From: Moraxella lacunata
GTDB lineage: Bacteria > Pseudomonadota > Gammaproteobacteria > Pseudomonadales > Moraxellaceae
Length of the DNA: 64,000 bases
NCBI RefSeq assembly: GCF_900453205.1
Contig: NZ_UGQU01000003.1
Location: 434,001-498,000 of the forward strand
Direction: 5' to 3'
Shown here: positions 15,844 through 25,196 of the stretch, one piece after another
Layout: each line of letters starts with the position of its first letter
Numbering within the stretch: the first letter of the stretch is position 1
Program-made: the position numbers and the translations under genes
Notes under the pieces: model-generated
Seen by the model: only the letters and a program-made list of their open reading frames with translations
What the model was told of the DNA's origin: nothing
Database searches by the model: none

Positions 15844-16206
15844 TTATCTTAATTTATCTTGACTTGGTAATTCAAAAGGCGGATGCGTACTAATATCCAC
15901 TAGTACAATTTCATCATCAAAGCGTTGATAATGCAAAATGTATTCGCTTGTCATATCGCCAAACTCGCCTGTATAATTAGGTATGCCAATATGGTAATGC
16001 CAAAGACAATATTTTTGAGCATGATTAAAATTAGCTCGCTCTTTTTTGGTGTGGGGATTGGTTGGAATAGATGATTTATTACGACCTTGCAGACCACGCA
16101 AGCCGTGTTGTTTAACATGAGCCACAAATACCAAAACCGCTTGCCTAATATTATCATCAAATGTTGGCATACGAGCTTTAAAGTCATCAGAAAAATCTAT
16201 GTTCAT
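15844..16206 (-). CDS. Type II toxin, YafO/RelE-like (TA module 1)
   Basis: About 120 residues. Conserved core: VKQHGLRGLQGRNKSS, WHYHIGIPNYTGEFGD, TSEYILHYQRFDDEIVLVDI and THPPFELP, which recalls the GRD...HLHL...LVYCQG pattern of YafO-type ribosome-dependent mRNA interferases. The ATG at 16206 overlaps the antitoxin stop (ATGA), the usual TA arrangement; an ATG at 16218 is possible. A clear paralogue is at 45261-45785. The family call is by pattern and moderately sure; TA function follows from gene pairing. Confidence 0.65.
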   Translation of the reverse strand: MNIDFSDDFKARMPTFDDNIRQAVLVFVAHVKQHGLRGLQGRNKSSIPTNPHTKKERANFNHAQKYCLWHYHIGIPNYTGEFGDMTSEYILHYQRFDDEIVLVDISTHPPFELPSQDKLR

Positions 16207-16475
16207 CTTGCCAACCATTTATCAAAACTTGCCAAATCCGCCAATGCCCAATCAGGTACTCGCTGGGTATGTTTGGCACGCCCATTTTCATCGGTTTCGC
16301 CAATGGCTTTTGTCAAACGTTCTATATCAAAATGATGTTGATAAAACCAATCATAATAAGCATCTTCATCATCTTTGGCAAAAGTGGATATAAGCAATTC
16401 ATCAACCGTCATACCTGCTTGCTCGGCTTTGGCAGTAATCAGCTCTATGGTGGTTAGGGGGAGGTCTAATATCAT
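16203..16475 (-). CDS. Putative antitoxin (TA module 1)
   Basis: A 90-residue acidic protein upstream of the toxin with a 4-bp overlap. The N-terminus (ILDLPLTTIELITAKAEQAG) has the look of a ribbon-helix-helix or similar dimerisation domain; the C-terminal half, rich in Asp/Glu and Trp, ends FDKWLAR and would be the toxin-binding part. It shows no obvious sequence match to the antitoxin of the paralogous module at 45782-46018 apart from a general N-terminal pattern and a short FD-x-[WF]-LA-like end. Confidence 0.6.
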   Translation of the reverse strand: MILDLPLTTIELITAKAEQAGMTVDELLISTFAKDDEDAYYDWFYQHHFDIERLTKAIGETDENGRAKHTQRVPDWALADLASFDKWLAR

Positions 16476-16555
16476 GGATTTTCTCTTTTAAATATTAAAA
16501 TGATATTTTTATTTAAGGGTATTTTTAAATATAGATTTTAAAATTGGATATATAG

Positions 16556-17547
16556 ACCCCACTCTCAACTTTCCCTTGAAATAAAAAAAGACATAGCCCA
16601 ATCCAAGTTTCACCACAAAACAAAGGGAGTAAGTTATGTCTTATGATGATTTTATCATTAGTGTCTATCTTATGGTAGATGCTTTTTATAAAAATATTGT
16701 AACTAAGCCTATCAGAACCAAAGGCTATCCTCCTGCCTTATCCGATGCCGAAGTCATCACTATGGAACTTGTTGGTGAGTGTTTGGGTTTTGATACAGAC
16801 AAAGGTATTTGGGCTTATTTTACCAATCATTACACTCACTACTTTCCCAAATTAGGCTCATACCCTAATTTTGCCAAACATTGTGCCAATTTGCTTTGGG
16901 TAAAAGATAAGATGATGAATGCAATCAGCATACACAGCCAGAATGAATACAACCCTTATCTGATTGACAGTTTTCCCTTGCCTGTGTGTCGTTATGGTAG
17001 AGCAAGACGAAACAAAAGCTTTAAATCCGTGGCAAGTTTTGGGTTTTGTGCAAGTCAACATGAGCATTATTTTGGCTTTAAAGGTCATCTACTGACCAGT
17101 GTACAAGGTCAAGTGATTGGCTTTGGTTTAACACCTGCCAACATTGATGATAGACAAATGGTATTTGAACTAACAGACATCCTACAAAACCAATCAAAGC
17201 AACACATCTGTCAGTTATTTGGCGACAAAGGGTATTTATCCAAAGATCTGCAAAGCGAACTTGCCAAAGCTGACATTGACTTACAAACACCGCTTAGGGA
17301 CAATATGACCGATGACAGGGATAAAGGGTTTTTAAGCCATCTTAAAAAAAGCAGAAAAACCATAGAGACCGTCATCTCGCAACTGTCACAAAGATTTAAC
17401 ATTCAACAAACAAAAGCAAGAGATTTATGGCATCTGTCTAACCGACTTACTAGAAAGCTACTTGCCCACAGTTTTTGCATAGAGATTAACAAACAACTTG
17501 GCAACCCACCGCTTAAGTTTGAGATGATTTTTAGTTGAGAGTGGGGT
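16556..17547 (+). mobile_element. Complete IS982-family insertion sequence
   Basis: A 992-bp element. Terminal inverted repeats of at least 15 bp: ACCCCACTCTCAACT at 16556-16570 and its complement at 17533-17547. The flanks carry a 6-bp direct repeat ATATAG (16550-16555 and 17548-17553), a clean target duplication, so this is a recent, simple insertion. It carries one intact transposase gene whose TGA lies inside the right inverted repeat. The insertion point is at the edge of a mini-palindrome repeat, 81 bp upstream of the TA module 1 antitoxin. Confidence 0.93.
16636..17538 (+). CDS. IS982-family transposase
   Basis: A 300-residue DDE transposase. Family features: N-terminal helical region with YPPALSDAEVITMELVGECL near 34-53, the catalytic Asp in YLIDSFPLPVC near 113-123, the second region FGDKGYLSKDLQ near 195-206 and C-terminal KKSRKTIETVISQLSQRFN, where the catalytic Glu should lie. 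The frame is intact, with GGGAG 4 nt before the ATG as Shine-Dalgarno. Confidence 0.93.
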   Translation: MSYDDFIISVYLMVDAFYKNIVTKPIRTKGYPPALSDAEVITMELVGECLGFDTDKGIWAYFTNHYTHYFPKLGSYPNFAKHCANLLWVKDKMMNAISIHSQNEYNPYLIDSFPLPVCRYGRARRNKSFKSVASFGFCASQHEHYFGFKGHLLTSVQGQVIGFGLTPANIDDRQMVFELTDILQNQSKQHICQLFGDKGYLSKDLQSELAKADIDLQTPLRDNMTDDRDKGFLSHLKKSRKTIETVISQLSQRFNIQQTKARDLWHLSNRLTRKLLAHSFCIEINKQLGNPPLKFEMIFS

Positions 17548-17550
17548 ATA

Positions 17551-17570
17551 TAGGGGTAATTTATTCGCCC
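17551..17570. repeat. Mini-palindrome repeat (family 3), IS-adjacent
   Basis: TAGGGGTAATTTATTCGCCC, in the opposite orientation to the 14191 copy. Its first bases overlap the ATATAG target duplication, so the IS inserted at the edge of this repeat. Confidence 0.55.
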
Positions 17571-17643
17571 AAATGTTAAATTTACCATAAGGTAAACTCA
17601 ATTTACCCTACACACCCATTTCAAATTATCTATGATTTAAAAA

Positions 17644-18999
17644 TCACCCCAGCACCGCCTTTACCTTGTCCGCCAATTCTGTTGCCAATGTTTGTGCCGT
17701 ATCGCCATCTTTGGCTTCAACCATAACCCGAATCACAGGCTCGGTGCCTGATTTACGAATCAATAGTCGCCCTGTGTCGCCAAGCTCGCTCTCGGCTTGG
17801 GCGAAGGCGGATTTTAGTTCGTCATTGTCATAAGGGTCGCTCATTTTGGCTAGGCGGACGTTGATGAGCGTTTGGGGGTATGGGGTATAACCCTTTGTTA
17901 AATCAGACAGTTTACCGCCTTTTTTGACCAAAATCGCCAGCACCTGCAAGCCCGCCACAATGGCGTCCCCCGTGCGTGATTTATCAAGGCAAAGAATATG
18001 CCCCGATGACTCTCCGCCAATGGTGTAGCCGTGTTTTTCAAGCTCTTGCATGACGTAGCGGTCGCCCACTTTGGCACGGACAAAATCAATGCCTTGATTT
18101 TTAAGAAAGTTTTCAAGTGCCATGTTACTCATCAGCGTACCGACCACGCCTTTTGGGGTTTCGTCCGCCCCATTGGCAAGAATGTATAAAATGGTATCGC
18201 CGTCCAAAATCTGTCCGTTTTCATCAACCATAACAATGCGGTCGCCGTCCCCGTCTAGGGCAATGCCCAAATCAGCTTTGTGTTCCAATACCAATTTTTG
18301 CAAGGTTTCGGGGTGGGTTGAACCACAGTTGTCATTGATATTTGTGCCGTTTGGCTCATTGGCATAGGCAATGACAGTCGCCCCAAGCTCACGCAAGACC
18401 CGTGGGGCAACGCTGTACCCTGCTCCGTTGGCACAGTCCACCACAATGGTTAGCCCACGCAGGTCGTATTGGTAGGGGAACGAGCCTTTGCAGTACTCAA
18501 TATAACGCCCCTTAGCGTCATCAATACGGTAGCTTTTGCCAAGCTCGGTGGGGTAGTGTTCAAGGCGTGAAAGTGTGTCGCCATGTATCATCTCGTCCAA
18601 TTTGGCGTTGATGGCGGATTGGGTCTCGTCTGAGATTTTTTTGCCTTCGCCTGAAAAAAACTTTACGCCATTGTCGCCATAAGGGTTGTGGCTCGCCGAG
18701 ATGACCACGCCCATGTCGGCATGAAAACTTCTTGCCAAATGAGCAATGGCAGGTGTCGGCAAAGGCCCGAGTAGGTGTACGTCCACGCCTGCCGAGTTAA
18801 ATCCTGCTTGCAAGGCGGATTCAATCACATAGCCCGACAGACGGGTGTCTTTACCGATAACCACGCTGGGTCGTCTGCCTGTTGTGTTTTGGGCGGTCAA
18901 AACCTGCCCTGTGGCATAGCCCAATCTTAGTAGAAAGTCAGGGGTAATGGGAAATTGTCCAAATGCCCCACGAATGCCGTCTGTACCGAAGTAGCTCAT
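17644..18999 (-). CDS. glmM: Phosphoglucosamine mutase
   Basis: Converts glucosamine-6-phosphate to glucosamine-1-phosphate for UDP-GlcNAc and so for peptidoglycan and LPS/LOS. 451 residues, usual length. Motifs: [11 protein letters not shown] at the start, the phosphoserine loop [14 protein letters not shown] with S103, the metal-binding DGDGDR near 240-245, sugar-binding GGESSGHI near 323-330 and phosphate-binding RKSGTEP near 413-419. It stands alone on the minus strand. Confidence 0.97.
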   Translation of the reverse strand: MSYFGTDGIRGAFGQFPITPDFLLRLGYATGQVLTAQNTTGRRPSVVIGKDTRLSGYVIESALQAGFNSAGVDVHLLGPLPTPAIAHLARSFHADMGVVISASHNPYGDNGVKFFSGEGKKISDETQSAINAKLDEMIHGDTLSRLEHYPTELGKSYRIDDAKGRYIEYCKGSFPYQYDLRGLTIVVDCANGAGYSVAPRVLRELGATVIAYANEPNGTNINDNCGSTHPETLQKLVLEHKADLGIALDGDGDRIVMVDENGQILDGDTILYILANGADETPKGVVGTLMSNMALENFLKNQGIDFVRAKVGDRYVMQELEKHGYTIGGESSGHILCLDKSRTGDAIVAGLQVLAILVKKGGKLSDLTKGYTPYPQTLINVRLAKMSDPYDNDELKSAFAQAESELGDTGRLLIRKSGTEPVIRVMVEAKDGDTAQTLATELADKVKAVLG

Positions 19000-19099
19000 G
19001 ATGATTGCCTTTTAAAATTAAAATGATAAGAAAAAAATAACCCTAAGTATACCGCCAAATCATTCTCTAATTCAATACTTTTTCAGTAGTATAAAAGTT

Positions 19100-19293
19100 A
19101 GGGCGTGCCTGCCCTTTATAAATTTAGAAATATTGTAGAAATAGAAGAATGTTTTTGCATGAAAAATGGCTAAATCTTGTGGCTCGAAGTCAAAAACTTA
19201 TCTGATAGAATGACTATCAGCTTGCGTTTTTTCCTTGAAAAACGTGCGATTTTCCCTATTTTTCATTGCAAATACAAAAGGCAGGCACGCCCT
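19100..19293 (+). repeat. MITE-like element, copy A
   Basis: A 194-bp element with terminal inverted repeats AGGGCGTGCCTGCC / GGCAGGCACGCCCT. Its interior carries GCATGAAAAATGGCTAAATC, TTTTTTCCTTGAAAAACGTG and a CATTGCAAATAC end shared with copies at 33611, 42657 and 44538. It fills much of the divergent gap between glmM and the PreP-like gene, so it may supply or block promoters. No coding capacity. Confidence 0.8.
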
Positions 19294-19390
19294 TATCAAA
19301 AAACAAGAATTTTTATCAAAATTTACAAAAGCCTTGTTTAAATTGCAAATTTTTGCCACAATATAGCATTTTTTCATCACGGAACCATTC

Positions 19391-22354
19391 ATGACAAATC
19401 TTAACCTACACCCTGCCTTTACCTTAAAATCTAAGCACCACATAGAAGCCCTTGATATCACGGTGCTACTTTGCGAGCATACTGCCACAGGGGCAACCCA
19501 TTATCATCTGGCGTGTGATAATGACGAAAACGCCTTGATGATTGGCTTTGCCACTCAGCCCATGACTTCTCGGGGCGAAGCTCATATTCTAGAACACGTT
19601 GTCTTGTGCGGTTCACAAAAATACCCCGTACGAGACCCGTTTTTTAGCATGATTAAGCGGTCATTGCAGACCTTTATGAACGCCATGACGGCAAGCGATT
19701 GGACGGTGTACCCCTTTGCCAGTCAAAACAAAAACGATTATTTTAACCTATTATCCGTCTATCTTGATGCGGTGTTTTTCCCCAACATTCACGAGCTAGA
19801 CTTTGCCCAAGAAGGCATTCGTTTGGAGCTTGACGCACAGGGGCGACCTGAATATCACGGCATTGTCTTTAATGAGATGAAAGGGGCGATGAGTGGCGAG
19901 ATTGACCAGCTTTACTATGCTTTGGCACCACACCTGTATCCGACCACGACTTATCATTATAACTCAGGGGGCGACCCAAAAGAGATTGTGAAGCTGACCC
20001 ATGCTGATTTGGTCAATTTTCACAAGGCTCATTATCATCCGTCCAACGCCATTATCATGAGTTTTGGCGACATTGACGTGGCGGACATTCAAGCACGCCT
20101 GCACGATGATGCCCTAGTGCGTTTTGATGATGCCGAAAAGCCGTCTCGTGGCAAAAAGTTCGTCTCCATGACCGAGACTCGCCTAAATGAGCCTGTGCAA
20201 GTCTATGACACTTATACCGCTGACGTGAGTGGCGAGAAAATGACCCATAACGTGTTGGCGTGGCTGCTACCAAGTCTTACCGACCCCAAACAGCGTCTGG
20301 CACTTCGCCTCATGGAGGGTGTGCTGATAGAACACGCAGGTTCGCCCCTAAGAGCCTACCTTGACAGCTCGCCACTTGGCACGTCCGCAAGCCCGCTACT
20401 GGGCTTGGACGACAGTCATTATGAGATGGCGTTTTATGCAGGCGTGCGTGGCTCGGAGCACAAGCTTGCCGATGATGTGGAAAACGGCATTTTGGAGCTA
20501 CTTCGTTCTGTGGCGGAAAACCCCATTGATAATGAAACCATACAGACCATTTTACATCAGATAGAGTTAGACCAACGCCACATCGGGGGCGACAGTATGC
20601 CTTATGGCTTGACACTCATGCTTGAAGGGTTTGGCACGGCACTTCATGGCGGAGACCCTGTCGATGTGTGGGAGATTGATGAGCATTTGGCGTGGCTATC
20701 GGAGCAGGTCAAAGAGCCAAATTGGGTGCAAAATCTCATCAAAACGCACCTCATTGACAACCCACACCGAGTTCGCCTAACCCTATCGCCTGATAAGGAC
20801 AAAGCCCAACGCTTGATAGATGATGAAAAGGCAAGTTTAGATAAGCTAAATACCACGTTAAGCGATGATGATAAAGCACTCATTCGCCAAAAGTCTGCCG
20901 AGCTTGCCACACGCCAAGCGATGATAGATGACGTGGATATTTTGCCAAAAGTGGGGCTAGATGACATTCCCAAAGCGATAAAATTCGCCCACGCCATCAA
21001 ACAGCCGATAACCATTGGGCAAGACGAACGTACACTTTATGAGTATCATGCAGGGACAAATGGACTGTATTATTATCAGCTTGTCATTGATTTAAATAAT
21101 GATTTGGACATTTTAAATAATCCACTATTACCGACTTATCTGGGGCTACTGTCAGAGCTGGGTACGGATAAATATGACGCACGCACGTTCCAAGCGGTGC
21201 AAGCGTCCATCTCATCAGGTGTTACCGCTCGCATTTCACAGCGTACCGACCGCCATGATAAGGAGGCGATGACAAGCTATCTAGTAGTGGCGACCCGTGC
21301 CTTAGCTCGTAAGCCTGAGGCGATTGGGCTTGTGAGCGAAGTGTTAAACGACACCATTTTTACCGAAACCGACCGCATGAGCGAGCTGTTACAGCAAAAA
21401 CAAGCGTCTTGGCAATCACGTCTATCAGCAAGCGGACACAGCTACGCCATTCAGACCGCCAGTCGGAGCATGAGCAAATTATCATCGCTAGAATACGCCT
21501 ACTCTGGCTTACCTGCCCTGTCGGCATTAAAGTCGTTTTTAAAGCAAAGCGAAACCGACCAAGCGGTTTGGCAAACGCTATCAGCACGCCTAGCCCAAAT
21601 CCATGAGCAAGTACAAAACCTACCCAAAGACGTGATTTTGGTGTGTGAGGCGGACAAGGCGGACGAATTAAAGGCAGTGATAAAAGACGTGCTAAACACA
21701 CCGCATAAGCCTGCCAAATCGTCTGTCGTGGCACATGATACGCTAGCGTTTGATGAGCTTGTCAAGGGTGATGACAATAAAGACATCGCATGGCTTATCG
21801 CCACCAATGTCTATCATAATGCCACAGCCTACCCTGCGACCACATCGGGGCATGAGGACACACCTGCCTTGACAGTGCTGGCTCCGTTTTTAAGAAATGG
21901 CTATCTGCATTCGGCAATCCGTGAAAAAGGCGGAGCGTATGGCGGTGGGGCGAGTTTTGATGCCAATTCGGCAAGTTTTCGCTTTTATAGCTACCGAGAC
22001 CCGCACTGCGTGGCGACTTTTCTTCATTTTGAAAAGAGCATTGACTGGCTACTTGATAACGACCATGACGCTGATAAGTTGGAGGAGGCGATTTTGGGGA
22101 TTATCGGCGGTATGGACAAACCTGCGTCCCCAGCAGGCGAGGCGGTCAAGGCGTGTTTTAGCGAGCTGCACGGTCGCACCAAAGAAATGCAAGAAGCCAT
22201 ACGAGCTAGGCTCTTAGCGGTAACGATAGACGACCTAAAACGAGTGGCACGCACTTATCTAAAAGATAAGCCCCACGTCAAGGCAAGCCTTGCTCCACTT
22301 GAAAAAGAAAGCCAAATGGCAGAGCTTGGGTTTGATTGTCATAAGATTGGTTGA
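19391..22354 (+). CDS. M16C zinc metalloprotease, PreP-like
   Basis: Large (987-residue) insulinase-family protease with the inverted zinc motif HILEH at 65-69 and the downstream family segment YPVRDPFFSMIKRSLQTFMNAMTASDWTVYPF typical of presequence-protease-type M16C enzymes, which form a closed chamber and degrade unfolded peptides. The second half carries the R/Y motif region KGGAYGGGASF near 847-857. There is no signal peptide, so it should be cytoplasmic. Confidence 0.92.
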   Translation: MTNLNLHPAFTLKSKHHIEALDITVLLCEHTATGATHYHLACDNDENALMIGFATQPMTSRGEAHILEHVVLCGSQKYPVRDPFFSMIKRSLQTFMNAMTASDWTVYPFASQNKNDYFNLLSVYLDAVFFPNIHELDFAQEGIRLELDAQGRPEYHGIVFNEMKGAMSGEIDQLYYALAPHLYPTTTYHYNSGGDPKEIVKLTHADLVNFHKAHYHPSNAIIMSFGDIDVADIQARLHDDALVRFDDAEKPSRGKKFVSMTETRLNEPVQVYDTYTADVSGEKMTHNVLAWLLPSLTDPKQRLALRLMEGVLIEHAGSPLRAYLDSSPLGTSASPLLGLDDSHYEMAFYAGVRGSEHKLADDVENGILELLRSVAENPIDNETIQTILHQIELDQRHIGGDSMPYGLTLMLEGFGTALHGGDPVDVWEIDEHLAWLSEQVKEPNWVQNLIKTHLIDNPHRVRLTLSPDKDKAQRLIDDEKASLDKLNTTLSDDDKALIRQKSAELATRQAMIDDVDILPKVGLDDIPKAIKFAHAIKQPITIGQDERTLYEYHAGTNGLYYYQLVIDLNNDLDILNNPLLPTYLGLLSELGTDKYDARTFQAVQASISSGVTARISQRTDRHDKEAMTSYLVVATRALARKPEAIGLVSEVLNDTIFTETDRMSELLQQKQASWQSRLSASGHSYAIQTASRSMSKLSSLEYAYSGLPALSALKSFLKQSETDQAVWQTLSARLAQIHEQVQNLPKDVILVCEADKADELKAVIKDVLNTPHKPAKSSVVAHDTLAFDELVKGDDNKDIAWLIATNVYHNATAYPATTSGHEDTPALTVLAPFLRNGYLHSAIREKGGAYGGGASFDANSASFRFYSYRDPHCVATFLHFEKSIDWLLDNDHDADKLEEAILGIIGGMDKPASPAGEAVKACFSELHGRTKEMQEAIRARLLAVTIDDLKRVARTYLKDKPHVKASLAPLEKESQMAELGFDCHKIG

Positions 22355-22362
22355 AGTTAATG

Positions 22363-22394
22363 AAAAACCCCCATGCCATGTGGTGTGGGGTTTT
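22363..22394 (+). terminator. Terminator between the PreP-like gene and trpC
   Basis: AAAACCCC pairs with GGGGTTTT around a partly paired CATGCCATGTGGTG interior; T-rich sequence follows. It lies between convergent genes and may serve both. Confidence 0.6.
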
Positions 22395-22408
22395 GGTTTT
22401 TGTAGTAT

Positions 22409-23227
22409 TTATACGCTTTTTAGCAATTTCTCCAACGCAAGCCCTGCATTGTCCGTTTTCATAAATTGCTCACCGATAAGGAAGTGATGAATGCCATGCG
22501 ACTGCATCAGGTGTACATCGTCCGCCCCATGAATGCCACTTTCGCTGACGATAAGTGCGTCATCGCCCACATTTTCACGCAAGGTCTTAGCAAGGCGAAT
22601 AGACGTATTCAAATCCACATCAAAGGTATTAAGATTGCGGTTATTGATGCCATAAATGTTGTGGGCAGATTTGGGCAATTTTAACGCACGAGCTAGCTCA
22701 TTTTCATCATGAATCTCAATCAGCACGTCCATGCCAAGCTCTATCGCCACCTTGTGCAAATGTGCCACGGTCTCATCATTAAGGCACGCCATGATAAGCA
22801 AAATACAATCCGCCCCAAGCGTGCGACTTTCATAAATGTGGTACTCGTCCACCATAAAATCTTTACGCAAGGCAGGCAAATTACAAGCGTTTTTGGCTTG
22901 GATAAGATAGTCGTCATGCCCCAAAAAATACTCACGGTCAGTCAAAACAGACAAACAAGTTGCCCCTGCCGACTCATAGCCTTGGGCGGTGGCAATGGGG
23001 TCAAAATTTTGGCAAATCACGCCTTTGGACGGGCTTGCCTTTTTTATCTCGCTAATCACGCCAATCTTGCCTTGCTCTACCGCTCGTAGGGCATTGGCGA
23101 ACCCACGCACAGCAGGGGCGGATTTGGCTTTTTGTTTTAACTCGTCAAGGCTGATTTGGGTACGAGCATGGGCGATTTCTTGGTGTTTGGTGGCAATAAT
23201 TTTTTGTAAAATGGTGGGGGTGGACAT
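22409..23227 (-). CDS. trpC: Indole-3-glycerol phosphate synthase
   Basis: Closes the indole ring in tryptophan synthesis. About 272 residues from ATG 23227, which has AAAAGGAAA as Shine-Dalgarno. TIM-barrel signatures: VISEIKKASPSKGVI near 56-70 (catalytic Lys residues), RKDFMVDEYHIYESRTLGADCILLI near 116-140, IGINNRNLNTF near 182-192 and VSESGIHG near 213-220. An open frame continues 42 codons upstream to 23353, but that part is encoded by an interspersed repeat and is unlikely to be protein. Separated from trpD by 168 bp that contain the repeat. Confidence 0.95.
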   Translation of the reverse strand: MSTPTILQKIIATKHQEIAHARTQISLDELKQKAKSAPAVRGFANALRAVEQGKIGVISEIKKASPSKGVICQNFDPIATAQGYESAGATCLSVLTDREYFLGHDDYLIQAKNACNLPALRKDFMVDEYHIYESRTLGADCILLIMACLNDETVAHLHKVAIELGMDVLIEIHDENELARALKLPKSAHNIYGINNRNLNTFDVDLNTSIRLAKTLRENVGDDALIVSESGIHGADDVHLMQSHGIHHFLIGEQFMKTDNAGLALEKLLKSV

Positions 23228-23266
23228 GGTTTTTCCTTTTAAAATTTTGGTGGTATGCTGAGCTAG

Positions 23267-23342
23267 GTTTTCCGTTCGCCCTGAGCTAAGTCGAAGGGTC
23301 GGAAAACCGTCATGGTTCGACAGGCTCACCACGAACGGTTTT
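23267..23342. repeat. REP-like repeat (family 2), copy 1
   Basis: About 76 bp: CCGTTCGCCCTGAGCTAAG followed by GGTTCGACAGGCTCACCACG and ACGGTTTTC. It is built of two palindromic halves shared with copies near 28347, 38806 and 47287. It sits between trpD and trpC, where it could form an mRNA hairpin and lower trpC expression. Confidence 0.7.
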
Positions 23343-23395
23343 CTTAATGGCATGATTACAATTTAGGCGAATTTATCCCTATGATCCTTAAAAAA

Positions 23396-24457
23396 TCAAT
23401 GATGAAACGTTTGGGTAAATGCCACAAATTCCTGCATTTTTTGCCATGCCTTACCACTTGCTAGGGCCTCTTTGGCAAGGGCGACACCGTCTTTAAAGTT
23501 GTCTGACACCCCTGACAGATACAGGCTTGCCCCTGCATTTAGAGCGATAATATCGCACGCCTTTTGGGTGCGTGGGTCGGTTTGTCCTTGTAGGGCGGAT
23601 TTGATAAGGTCAAAACTTTCATCAGACGAGCCAACCGACAAGTCGTCAAGCGACTGCATGGCAATGCCGACATCGGTGGGGGCGATTTTAAAGGTGGTTA
23701 CCTTGCCGTCCTTGTATTCCGATACCGTTGTGGGTGTGGCAAGGCTTATCTCGTCCAAGCCGTCATCAGAATGCACGACCCACACATGGCGACTGCCAAG
23801 TTTGCCCATGACGTGAGCGAGCTTTTCGCACAACGCCACATCATACACCCCAAGCAAGCTATTGGGGGCGGACGCAGGATTGGTCAAAGGTCCTAAGATA
23901 TTAAAAATCGTCCGCACCTTCAACTCTCCACGCACCGCCTTGGCATGACGCATGGCAGGATGATGATTGGGGGCGAACATAAAGCACACGCCTGTATTTT
24001 TGGTACACTCGGCAACTTGACTTGGGTCAAGGGCAAGGTTTGTGCCTGCACTTATGAGCAAATCGGACGCACCTGAACGGCTTGACACGCCTGTGCTACC
24101 GTGCTTGGCGACCACACCGCCACAGACCGCCACCACAAAGGCGGACGCTGTGGATACGTTGAACAAATTCGCCCCATCTCCGCCTGTTCCCACAATGTCC
24201 ACCGCATTATCCACGTCCAAAGCAACAGCATTGGCAAACGACCGCATAACACGAGCAGAGATGGCAACCTCGTCCACCGTCTCGCCCTTGATACGCCAAG
24301 CTGTGATAATGGCGGACAGTAGCACATCGGGGCATTTGCCTGTCATGATAAGGGTCATGAGCGTGGCGGTATCGTCATCGCTTAGGTTTTCGCCATTGAT
24401 TAGGGTGTTTAGGGTGTGTACCAAAAAGGCGTGAATGTCGTGGTCATTTTCTAACAT
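23396..24457 (-). CDS. trpD: Anthranilate phosphoribosyltransferase
   Basis: Joins anthranilate to PRPP, the second step of tryptophan synthesis. 353 residues. The PRPP-binding loop GTGGDGANLFNVSTA lies near 90-104, KHGSTGVSSRSGASDLL near 118-134, and RTIFNILGPLTNPA near 177-190, all characteristic. Its gene lies between trpG and trpC on the minus strand with gaps of 89 and 168 bp, both holding repeats. Confidence 0.96.
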   Translation of the reverse strand: MLENDHDIHAFLVHTLNTLINGENLSDDDTATLMTLIMTGKCPDVLLSAIITAWRIKGETVDEVAISARVMRSFANAVALDVDNAVDIVGTGGDGANLFNVSTASAFVVAVCGGVVAKHGSTGVSSRSGASDLLISAGTNLALDPSQVAECTKNTGVCFMFAPNHHPAMRHAKAVRGELKVRTIFNILGPLTNPASAPNSLLGVYDVALCEKLAHVMGKLGSRHVWVVHSDDGLDEISLATPTTVSEYKDGKVTTFKIAPTDVGIAMQSLDDLSVGSSDESFDLIKSALQGQTDPRTQKACDIIALNAGASLYLSGVSDNFKDGVALAKEALASGKAWQKMQEFVAFTQTFHH

Positions 24458-24503
24458 GGATTTCCTTTTAAATTTTTTTTAAACGAATAATTTTACCGAA
24501 TTT

Positions 24504-24524
24504 GGGCGAATAAATTGCCCTTAC
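24504..24524. repeat. Mini-palindrome repeat (family 3)
   Basis: GGGCGAATAAATTGCCCTTAC, nearly identical to the 14191 copy, placed in the trpG-trpD gap. Confidence 0.6.
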
Positions 24525-24546
24525 AGTACTGTTTTTAAATAAAAAA

Positions 24547-25170
24547 TCACGCCACCGTTGGCAAATTTTTATCATCTAACACAGCAAGCCCACAGCGTTT
24601 TAAAAAGTTATTAAAAAGCTGATAACCATGCTCGCTTAAAATAGACTCTGGGTGAAACTGCACGCCTTCAATGTCTAACTCTTTATGACGAACACCCATA
24701 ATCTCGCCCATAGAGCCGTCCGCATTCTGTGTCCAAGCGGTGATTTCTAAGCACTCAGGCAACGTGGCTTTGTCAATGACCAGCGAATGATACCGCACCA
24801 CCGACACAGGGTTTGGCAAATCGTGAAATACGCCCATATCCTTATGATGCACGTCTGATAATCGTCCGTGCATGACCTCGCCTGCTCGCACGACATAGCC
24901 CCCAAAGGCTTGCCCAATGGCTTGATGACTCAAGCACACGCCCAAAATGGGAATTTTTCCGCCAAAATGTGTCAAAATCGGCACCGTAACCCCCGCCTCG
25001 GTCGGTGTGCAAGGGCCGGGCCCTAGGATAATGGCTTGTGGGGCAAGAGTGGTTATCTCATCAAGGGTAATCTCGTTGTTGCGTTTTACCACAATGTCCT
25101 GCTTTAATTCGCCAAAATACTGAACAATGTTGTAAGTAAAACTGCAATAGTTATCTATCATTAAGAGCAT
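24547..25170 (-). CDS. trpG: Anthranilate synthase glutaminase subunit
   Basis: Class I glutamine amidotransferase subunit that supplies ammonia to TrpE; related PabA may share the role. 207 residues. Oxyanion loop LGPGPCTP near 49-56, nucleophile C79 in [15 protein letters not shown], and the His-Glu pair in [10 protein letters not shown] near 170-180. Two oddities: the usual N-terminal DNYDSFT reads DNYCSFT (Cys at residue 9), and the usual CLGHQ reads CLSHQ. The gene follows rpiA by 26 bp. Confidence 0.93.
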   Translation of the reverse strand: MLLMIDNYCSFTYNIVQYFGELKQDIVVKRNNEITLDEITTLAPQAIILGPGPCTPTEAGVTVPILTHFGGKIPILGVCLSHQAIGQAFGGYVVRAGEVMHGRLSDVHHKDMGVFHDLPNPVSVVRYHSLVIDKATLPECLEITAWTQNADGSMGEIMGVRHKELDIEGVQFHPESILSEHGYQLFNNFLKRCGLAVLDDKNLPTVA

Positions 25171-25196
25171 GTCAAATCCTTATTTTTTTATTTACC

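Noticed and set aside
15844-17547. TA module 1 being carried by the IS982 element
   Set aside because: Both inverted repeats and the ATATAG duplication delimit the element at 16556-17547, leaving the TA genes outside.
23228-23353. An N-terminal extension of trpC (start at 23353)
   Set aside because: The extra 42 codons are encoded by a REP-like repeat; the ATG at 23227 has a good ribosome-binding site and gives the normal TrpC N-terminus.
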